Origin: Hirudo medicinalis
Lineage: Eukaryota; Annelida; Clitellata; Hirudinida; Hirudinidae
Length of the DNA stretch: 29,327 nucleotides
Direction: 5' to 3'
Assembly (NCBI GenBank): GCA_011800805.1
Contig: MPNW01000989.1
Location: 1 to 29,327 of the forward strand
Shown: positions 22,560 through 29,327 of the stretch, piece after piece
How positions within the stretch are numbered: the first letter of the stretch is position 1
Layout: each line of letters starts with the position of its first letter
Notes under the pieces: model-generated
Database searches by the model: none
Seen by the model: the letters and a program-made list of their open reading frames with translations, nothing else
Told to the model about the DNA's origin: nothing
Position numbers and translations under genes: made by a program

Positions 22560-23088
22560 TTTATTTGGTTGCAATAAATGTTTATGAAAAGTGAATGGTT
22601 CAGACACAAAGGGCACTCGAGTATTACAAGATATTAATTTATATTTATCAAATGCAATATTTATTATTTAACACCGATTTATTTCTGCTATTTGCAGTAA
22701 ATCCCTTAAGCTCCTAAACATTGAAGGCAAATGCTGTGTTCATCTGCTCGTTGAACTCTACTTGTGTTTATTAAATCAATTTACAACGATTTATTAATAA
22801 TTATAGAAATATTTCAGAAACTATCACTCGTGAACGATATTAAACAAAATTGTGCACGCATTCACGACATCATCCTGTGATGTCTTTGTAGAATATTTAT
22901 TGAAGCACATGTTTGAGCTGACCCAATAAAAGGTGTTTGAAAATATGTTTTCAATTCATGTTGACAAAGTATTTTTAGAGTAGCACTTCTTTGTAACACT
23001 CTGATAGAAGACCTACAAATCTTGGATGAATGAACGAACAAATGAAAGAATGAAATTGCAAGGGAATTTCGGATGATGATGATGATGG

Positions 23089-23160
<72 letters not shown>

Positions 23161-23760
23161 CGACGACGATGATGACGGTGATAGCGACTCTTTACGACAG
23201 ATTCAAAGGCATTTTATAATTAAATCGCATAATTCGATAAATTGTCTTCTGTGTTCAAGGCTCTCTCTCAAATAATTTGAAATTATTTTAAGTGCTAGTA
23301 AATTATTACCAGAAATTGATAACAATTATTGAATAAGATTGAAAGAAGCACCACTCAACCAATATCAAGTTTTCAACGTGCAACCTTGCTGTCCTAACCT
23401 CCACGAATAACATAAAAGCTACAATCACATCACTTAAGCAACCAAGTTCAGAAACAAAGAACAAATGCACCTGAGGTGAATTGAATAAATTGTTAGAAAC
23501 TTTTTAAATGTGATTTTAAATATTTTTATTTCAAACCCTCCTCTCTGTTTACTGTTGTTTAAATTATCTTTCATGTGTTTTTGCAAATTATTTATAAATA
23601 AATGAAGCTAAATATTTTCGCAGCTAATTAGAGTTGAGACATAAAGCTAATCTTATTAGCGTTTCAGTTAATCCGAGTATTGTTGACCTCATAAGTCTGG
23701 ACTTCTGAAAGGTTTGAACTCTGAACCTCCTCAATTAAACATCTCGTAGACTATTTATAA
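22560..23760. other. Intergenic DNA between CP2 factor and KYAT genes
   Basis: No coding exon is recognised. The stretch contains the GAT microsatellite listed separately and a weak tRNA-SINE-like B box on the minus strand near 23710. The KYAT promoter should lie here, but no element stands out. Confidence 0.5.
23072..23183. repeat. (GAT)n microsatellite
   Basis: GAT repeats of more than 30 units with GGT, GAC and CGG variants at the ends. It is one of the longest near-pure arrays in the window. Confidence 0.95.
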
Positions 23761-23895
23761 CCTCAGATCAAAACACTTGAATGTTACGAAGTTATATCTC
23801 AGTTCGCCGTAAATAAATCAGTATTTGATAAAACTTCAAAATTTAAAATAACTGCTTGGCAAGGGTTACATTCAATTCTTCGAAACCAGCACGAC

Positions 23896-26800
23896 ATGGC
23901 AAGCATTAGCAAGGTTTGGTGAGTAATCAAGAAATTGAATAACAACTTGAAATAATTAACAATCAAATTAAATATTACATTCTGCAATAACCGACATCAT
24001 GTGCTAATCCATGTTTGCACAGGGATCGATTAGAACACATGGCTACCAACAAAAGTGCCATCAACTTGGGACAAGTAACTTGACCGCATTTCGTTCGAAT
24101 AAATAAATTTTATTGATAAGTTATAATTCGATATTAATAAGTATAATATATTATTTATTACATGTTAAGTGACATTTTAAATTATTGGTAATATTTCACT
24201 CAGAAACATATCGGTATGAAAGATTTTGTGATCTTGTAATATTCATCCATATTTACTTACCTACGACTGAGAAAAAAGTTAATCAATGCATCCGAACATT
24301 CTTTTGGGTGGAACCAGTTTGCAAAATTGATCAGAGATTGGAGCTGACAATTCAAGAAAAAATACTAAAGATCCCTAAAGAGAGCTGGAAGATGTGGCTT
24401 AGGGCTTCATCAGTTGGAATAACATCCCTAAAGAAATAGTGAAAACTAAAAATAATAATAATAATAATAAATAATAATATTAATAATAATATTAATAATA
24501 ATAATAGCAATAATAATAACAATGGCAATTATATATGTTTTCAGGGTTGTGCTGACTTTGAGCCTCCAGCCATCATCAGAGATGCTTTCATTGAAATGGC
24601 AAGAAATCCTTCCTCCCCCTTAGTCCATCAATATGCCAGGAAAAACGTTGGTGATTTTGTAAATATATTGAAATAAATTCTTATGCTATTTCATCACGCC
24701 ATGACAAATTAATTACTTTTAATTGACAAATATTATTTAATTCTTTCTGAAAATTTCGTTGAAATCACTCAGGGCCACCTTAGATTGGTGAAAATCCTTG
24801 CAGAAGTTTATTCTCCCATTGTAGGAGTTGAAATTGATCCACTGACCAACATCCTCGTAACGTTTGGATCCCAGCATGCAATTTACTGCGCAGTTAGAAA
24901 TATTTTGACGTCAAACGATGAGGTTGTTGTGCAAATATATTCTTGATAAAAGATTAATTGAAGTAATTAATTCAACTAATTAAATAGTAATTGATTAAAT
25001 AATGGGGGTCTTAATAATTATTTGATAATAATATAATCATTTGACAAACATCAATACAAACAGGTAATATACAAACTAAGGTGGCCCATCAATACATGCA
25101 AAACAGTAAATGTTAAAATTTTATTGATTGGAATCTGTCAATTGAGTGCCACGTAGGTAATAGAAACTTGAGTGCATTTTTATGCAAATTTGAGATAATT
25201 TGTGGGTTGCACAAGGTTATTGACATCATCAGGTGATATATTCTTGTTGGAACTCATAACAGAAGATGGAAATGTTGATGAACATGCGAGAACGTAAATG
25301 ACCTGAAGATCCATACAACAGACTCGGTGCTGAAGTGATTACACAGATAAACAACTAAGCTAATGATTTAAATTGTTGTTATTTTGTTACATCTAATACA
25401 AAACATTCTTTTCCATTCTTGGTTTGCCACAATCATTCTTGAAAGTGCCTCCGGAAACATGGAATGACAATGAAGAGTTCAAATCAACAGAAAAAATTCT
25501 TCGTTCATTAACAGTTGTGAATGACGCAGCAGAAAGGGGTGTGAAATTAATTCAGGACTTCAACGCAATTCTGATCAGAAATGAAGACCAGTGGTAGTTT
25601 CTACTCTTATCTGTGCAGGAGCATCGAAAAATGTTTCCTTAAAATAGCTCTGTAATTTGTGAACTCGGTTTTGTTCCAGAAAGTCATCAGCAGGACAATT
25701 CCTTAAAACTGTTATATCGTGAGCTAAACTGCTGAACAATGACTGAGAGTAATTATTATCAGAAATCGGTCAATCCATTGTAATTTCTGTTAAAATTACT
25801 TTGAACAATTGCTTTGATAAACAATACATGCTAATTTAGAAATTATGTGCTTTGTGGAGCCTGTAAACATTGTTTGATTTGGTCAATTTGTTTTATACAA
25901 CTACTAAATCTAGTAGATCAAAAACCTGGGTTCTAATCGAAAGAAATGAAAAAAATATTTTTTGGGCCACCATATTATATATGTATTATAAAATATATAC
26001 CGGGCGTCGGTTCCCGAGTGGTTAATTATGGCCTTGATGCGACTCCGTCAGGAGATCAAATCCTAGTGGCTCTCAAGAGTTTCTGCAATTAAATATTAAA
26101 AAATGTAAAATGTTTGTAATAAATTTAATAATTTATTATTTGTTAAATGATTAATTTTTTCAAATATTCTATGATTTTAAAAGATTTACTCATACTTTGA
26201 TTCAGTGATGGGTTATTATAAAATTTATTTGAAGGTAATCTTGTTCGAGCCCTTCTTCACATTGTACGATCCCATTTTACAAGAAACAGGAGCCACAGTT
26301 ATCTATGTCCCATTGAAGCTGGTTCGTTGGAGATATTCTTAAAACAAAATTATCTTCACTTTATAATTCACGTATTCAACAACAACAACAATAATATTGC
26401 TCAACAATTTTTAAAGATTTAACAGTCTCACTATTTGCTTCACTCAGAATATAACATCAGGTTCAGACAACTTGCTCAACTGTTGTTACACGTTCGACAG
26501 AGAAGAATTGAAGTCCAAGTTTAACGAAAGAACGAGGTTGTTTTTGCTGAACAATCCTAATAATCCTTCAGGAAAGGTTATTCAAATTTCTATTCATCAT
26601 TAAAAATTAAGTTAAATTTTATGAATTTAACAATTTTGGCCAATCTCTATTATCAGATTTCAAAATATTTACGAAAATGCAAAATAATAATTGCAAAATA
26701 GGTTTTCACAAGAGAGGAATTGAAGTTTATAGCGGAGTTGTGCATTGAACACAACGTGAATGTCATATCTGATGAAGTGTGCTACAGATTGGTTCACCCA

Positions 26801-28010
26801 CCTCATCAACACATTCCTATCGGTTAGAAAAATATTGATTTAAATTGTTTCGAAATTAAAAATTATGTTACAAAATTTCATCTCCAGTATGAAACTAAAG
26901 CTTTTAATATATTTTCAGCTTCATTACCAGGCATGTGGGACAGAACAATCACCTTGGGCTCTGCTGGCAAGTGTTTCTCGGTGACAGGATGGAGGACTGG
27001 TTGGTGCATTGGTCCTGAGCACCTCATCAACATCGTTGCAGTAACTCATCGAACAAGTGCCTACAGCTGCATAACTCCATTGCAGGTTGATGAATTTACT
27101 AATCAAAGATAGGAAATAAATATTTAATTTCCGCCCCGTTCTTAGGAAGTTTTGGCCATCGCATTTGAAAGGGAAAAGGAACTCGGGAAGGACGACAGTG
27201 CTTACGTCAACTCCATTTCCACTGAGATCATGGATAAATTTTACAGGGTGGCAAACATGATAATTCCAGTCGGAATGAAACCCGTTATGCCTCAGGCTGG
27301 TTATTTCATCATAGTGGACATCTCTAATGTAAGTAAGTAGATTAAGTATCAGTAAAATAAAATAATTTTTTAACCTGAATAATATTAAATCTAAATAATA
27401 TATGTAAACATTTTTTACAGAATTCAAAGAGAATAAAGCAAGCGAATATGGCAAGGATGTTCAGTTTGCATTCTGGATGTTTTCGGAATATGTGAGATTT
27501 GTTTGATTCTTCCGACAAAAACATCAATTCTAAAACCATATTAATATTGTTTATAACAGTTTATTAATAGCTTACGTTGCGTAAAGATTGTCTTTCATGT
27601 GATATTTAGGAAGATGCACATGATTATATCGTTGATTGAAATCTTCAATCATCAGGGGATAATCAGTGTTCCTATGAGTGTCTTTTGGTCAGAAGAAAAT
27701 CAAAACATTGGAGCCAATTTGATACGCCTCTGCTGTTATAAAGTAAAATAAAACCACTTGTTTAAGTTACATCAATTACATCAACAACGTAACCGCATAT
27801 TAATCACATGTCTGAAACTAAATGTGACGTAATCACATTAATAATTTGGCACACGGAATGAAGAATGATTGTGGGACAGAAATTGTGATTGAAGAAATGA
27901 TCTAATAATTATTCGTCCATTTTTAGTCAGATACAACACTTTCCAGGGCGGAAGCATCTTTCAAGACCTGGAAAGATAATCTGGAAAAACGAGGCTCTAT
28001 CCAGGATTGA
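23896..28010 (+). CDS. KYAT3: Kynurenine--oxoglutarate / cysteine-S-conjugate aminotransferase (12 exons)
   Basis: Exons: 23896-23918, 24023-24074, 24545-24646, 24773-24922, 26235-26321, 26448-26576, 26702-26822, 26919-27085, 27146-27332, 27421-27491, 27656-27742, 27927-28010. They join in phase to about 419 residues, the size of the cytosolic animal enzymes. It is a fold-type I PLP enzyme that transaminates kynurenine to kynurenic acid and can cleave cysteine S-conjugates. Visible motifs: ISKVW and INLGQG-type start, SPLVHQYARKN-GH, ILVTFGSQHAIYCAV, VILFEPFFTLYDPI, LLNNPNNPSGK (substrate and PLP Asn), ISDEV (PLP-ring Asp), TLGSAGKCFSVTGWRTGW (Schiff-base Lys in SAGK), CITPLQEVLAIAF, AGYFIIVDIS, and NLIRLCCYK with the carboxylate-binding Arg. 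FSVTGW, the GP.HLI stretch, TPLQE and GYFII resemble KYAT3 more than KYAT1. Oddities: the Tyr of DEVY is Cys (DEVCY), and the Lys eight residues after the Schiff-base Lys is Arg. The frame is open upstream of the chosen ATG to 23761, so a longer N-terminus is possible. Confidence 0.92.
24440..24530. repeat. (AAT)n microsatellite
   Basis: AAT repeats with ATT and AGC interruptions end about 15 nt before the KYAT acceptor at 24544. Confidence 0.9.
25396..25641 (+). pseudogene. Transposon-like gene fragment in KYAT intron
   Basis: A frame with no start codon reads ILGLPQSFLKVPPETWND, then TVVNDAAERGVKLIQDFN, then NEDQW. It hits TAG and continues in the same frame as FLLLSVQEHRKMFP before TAA. 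I recall the pattern VNDxAERGVxLIxxFN...EEQ.QF.LQVV..HR..FP from multicopy, probably transposon-associated invertebrate proteins, but I cannot name the family. The in-frame stop, missing start and position in the 1.3-kb fourth KYAT intron mark it as a dead C-terminal fragment. It is not part of KYAT, whose flanking exons join in phase without it. Confidence 0.55.
26003..26074 (+). repeat. tRNA-like (Ser/Leu-type) SINE head or tRNA pseudogene
   Basis: CCGAGTGGTTAA is a good class-II tRNA A box. About 30 nt on, AGGAGATCAAATCCT forms a T-arm with a four-pair stem and a seven-base loop. There is no acceptor-stem pairing and no convincing anticodon arm, so it is not a working tRNA. It lies in the fourth KYAT intron. 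Confidence 0.5.
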
Positions 28011-28389
28011 CCAAAGATTGATCAGAGTCTTAACATTGGATTTATCCATTATTTAAAAGGCAATCTACAAATGCAATACTTTCACCATGTAACTACCTCC
28101 CTTTTCTACTTGAATTTATCAATACTATTGTATTACTTGTTGATGAATTGTTATAAATAGTGTCCATCAATTTGCTTTGGACTCAAGTTATGTAAAAACT
28201 TAATTAAATGAAATTTAATAATAATAATATTAATAATAGTTAATTCGTAATGCGCCATTTCCGTAGCTTCATTATATCATATTAAATACTCATATTGTAA
28301 TTTCATATTGTTTTGTTATTGTAATTATCATTAAACGCTTGTAGATTTAATTAAAGGGAATTGCATTTGCTGTTATTAATTTTAGGTTC
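28011..28389. other. KYAT 3' flank
   Basis: AT-rich sequence with no AATAAA. An ATTAAA at 28330-28335 is the nearest candidate poly(A) signal. No other gene is recognised. Confidence 0.35.
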
Positions 28390-28508
28390 CAAAAATATTT
28401 ACGAAAATGGTAATAATTGCAAAACAGGTTTTCACAAGAGACGAGTTGGAATTTGTAGCGGAGTTGTGCATTGAACACAACCTGACTGTCATGTCAGATG
28501 AAGTATAA
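28390..28508 (+). pseudogene. Partial copy of KYAT exon 7 and its acceptor
   Basis: This matches 26661-26779: the end of intron 6 (ATATTTACGAAAATG, AATTGCAAAA), the AG acceptor, and the first 26 codons of exon 7. The copy reads VFTRDELEFVAELCIEHN, then LTVMSDEV, where the parent has VFTREELKFIAELCIEHN and VNVISDEV. It meets TAA at the codon after GAA GTA, and similarity ends there. The frame and acceptor are intact, but the 3' half of the exon is gone and no donor follows. It could be a truncated duplicate or, less likely, an alternative 3'-terminal exon. Confidence 0.8.
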
Positions 28509-28565
28509 AAAAAGGGAGCATCCGAACTGATTTATCCCCGCCAGTGATTTGTTTACTTCCTTAGA

Positions 28566-28620
28566 TTGGGGGGTTATACCCCAAAAGTTTGAGTTCATGC
28601 TCAAGTTGCTAAACCCCCAA
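28566..28620. repeat. Nested inverted repeat (stem-loop)
   Basis: The outer arms are TTGGGGGGTT (28566-28575) and AAACCCCCAA (28611-28620). Inside them TTGAG and CTCAA (28589-28593 and 28600-28604) pair. The similar GAGCATCC and AAGCATCC lie outside each end. Confidence 0.6.
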
Positions 28621-28971
28621 GCATCCAGAAAACTAAATAACAATTATTATGGCTTCGGCGAGTTGATTTGTGATAATTTCGGTTCCTTGAGCAGCTGCTG
28701 CAACCTTCTGATTTTGTAAATGTGCACACTGAATTTAGATTTTGATTTGGCCTTGATTTAGCAAATGAAAAGGTTTTTTCATCAGGAAGGATTGAGCGAG
28801 AGTGGCAGTGAGTCAGGCTTCAAATTTTAACCCAATAGTTCAACTAAACACAGGACACTCAACATTATTAAACTGGAAAGTAAAAGTCAAAACATCAAAT
28901 TTGAACACAAAGCATTCGAGATTGATCAATAATAATGAAACAACAATGAACTTTACATCATCGTAATATCA

Positions 28972-29018
28972 CAGCTGTATATTCCGCCAAGCACCTGATC
29001 TGGCTCACCTGCTCACAA
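28972..29018 (+). pseudogene. Partial copy of a CP2-factor exon
   Basis: GCTGTATATTCCGCCAAGCA and the bases after it, as far as TGGCTCACCTG, match the start of the CP2 exon at 21586 (GCTGTCTACTCCGCCATACA through TGGCTCACGTACG). It translates as AVYSAKHLIWLTC against AVYSAIHLKWLTY. The similarity stops after about 45 bp, and the frame reaches a stop soon after. This is a decayed exon fragment. Confidence 0.65.
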
Positions 29019-29087
29019 TTTAACTTTGTACAAACTGACAAACACTTGCCCTTTAAATATTAGAAATATGTAAATATAAATAAATCC

Positions 29088-29301
29088 ATGCCATCAAAGA
29101 TAACCTATTTAAAAAGCATCAACAACACGCTTTTGAAGAATCCAATGCAATTGTAATCCGCAAAATTGCATCAAATAACATTGCCATGACAATCAATGCA
29201 ATCTGTGATAGTGAATCATGCAACAAATTTATATAAATGTTACAATCGAATGCTGAGTTCAGAAAGAAGGAAGAAATCAAATGGCGAACTAAGTGCTTCC
29301 T
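29088..29301 (+). pseudogene. Coding-like stretch at window end, unidentified
   Basis: A frame with no start reads AIKDNLFKKHQQHAFEESN, then AIVIRKIASNNIAMTINAIC, then meets TAA. It continues in the same frame as MLQSNAEFRKKEEIKWRTK to a second TAA. The composition looks protein-like but no family is recognised. It may be a transposon fragment or chance. Confidence 0.25.
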
Positions 29302-29327
29302 TTAACGACCTGAGATTAATTGTTGGC

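Noticed and set aside
24185..24439. 84-codon frame in the second KYAT intron, with KILKIPKESWKMWL
   Set aside because: The flanking exons join in phase 0 without it and match the family directly. Faintly transposase-like, but not enough to call.
26924..27454. Minus-strand frame of 176 codons
   Set aside because: It is antisense to KYAT exons 8 and 9, which carry the catalytic lysine motif on the plus strand.

Overview
This is a window of AT-rich, microsatellite-dense metazoan nuclear DNA. It has spliced genes with GT-AG introns, animal-specific families (a CP2/LSF transcription factor, WSC plus EGF extracellular modules, an RGS domain), retrotransposon remnants, and two single-N assembly gaps (13010 and 20487). 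The base composition, the abundance of ATT, GTT, GAT, CATC and ATTG arrays and the divergent proteins suggest an invertebrate. A lophotrochozoan such as a leech-like annelid is my guess only; nothing in the window proves the species.

Layout. (1) 1-163 is a 15-bp minisatellite and 164-1584 holds nothing I can support. (2) 1585-4236, + strand: a nine-exon secreted protein with a signal peptide, two WSC-type modules and EGF-like modules. (3) 5315-4879, - strand: the N-terminal half of an RGS domain; the C-terminal half was not found, so this is a partial or broken gene. (4) About 5861 (or 8521) to 22349, + strand: a large gene for a TFCP2/LSF/UBP1-type (Grainyhead-CP2) transcription factor, with about 20 exons recovered. 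It has the CP2 DNA-binding region, a SAM-like module and the C-terminal oligomerisation region. Part of the DNA-binding region is missing at the N at 13010. Its introns hold most of the microsatellites and several retroelement remnants. (5) 23896-28010, + strand: a complete 12-exon kynurenine/cysteine-S-conjugate aminotransferase, closest to KYAT3. (6) 28011-29327 holds decayed copies of one KYAT exon and one TFCP2 exon plus unassigned AT-rich DNA.

The four genes are not functionally linked in any way the sequence shows. One encodes an extracellular or secreted protein, one a G-protein regulator fragment, one a nuclear regulator and one a PLP enzyme of tryptophan and cysteine-conjugate metabolism. 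The RGS fragment and the TFCP2 candidate first exon are divergent, about 545 bp apart. The WSC/EGF and RGS genes are convergent.

The most interesting signals are: the shuffled exon copies of both neighbouring genes at the right end; an unusually high share of 5' splice sites with a pyrimidine at +3; retroposon 3' ends whose AAT tails appear to have seeded microsatellites; and several coding-like but broken ORFs inside introns. I found no operon, CRISPR array or clearly new biological system.
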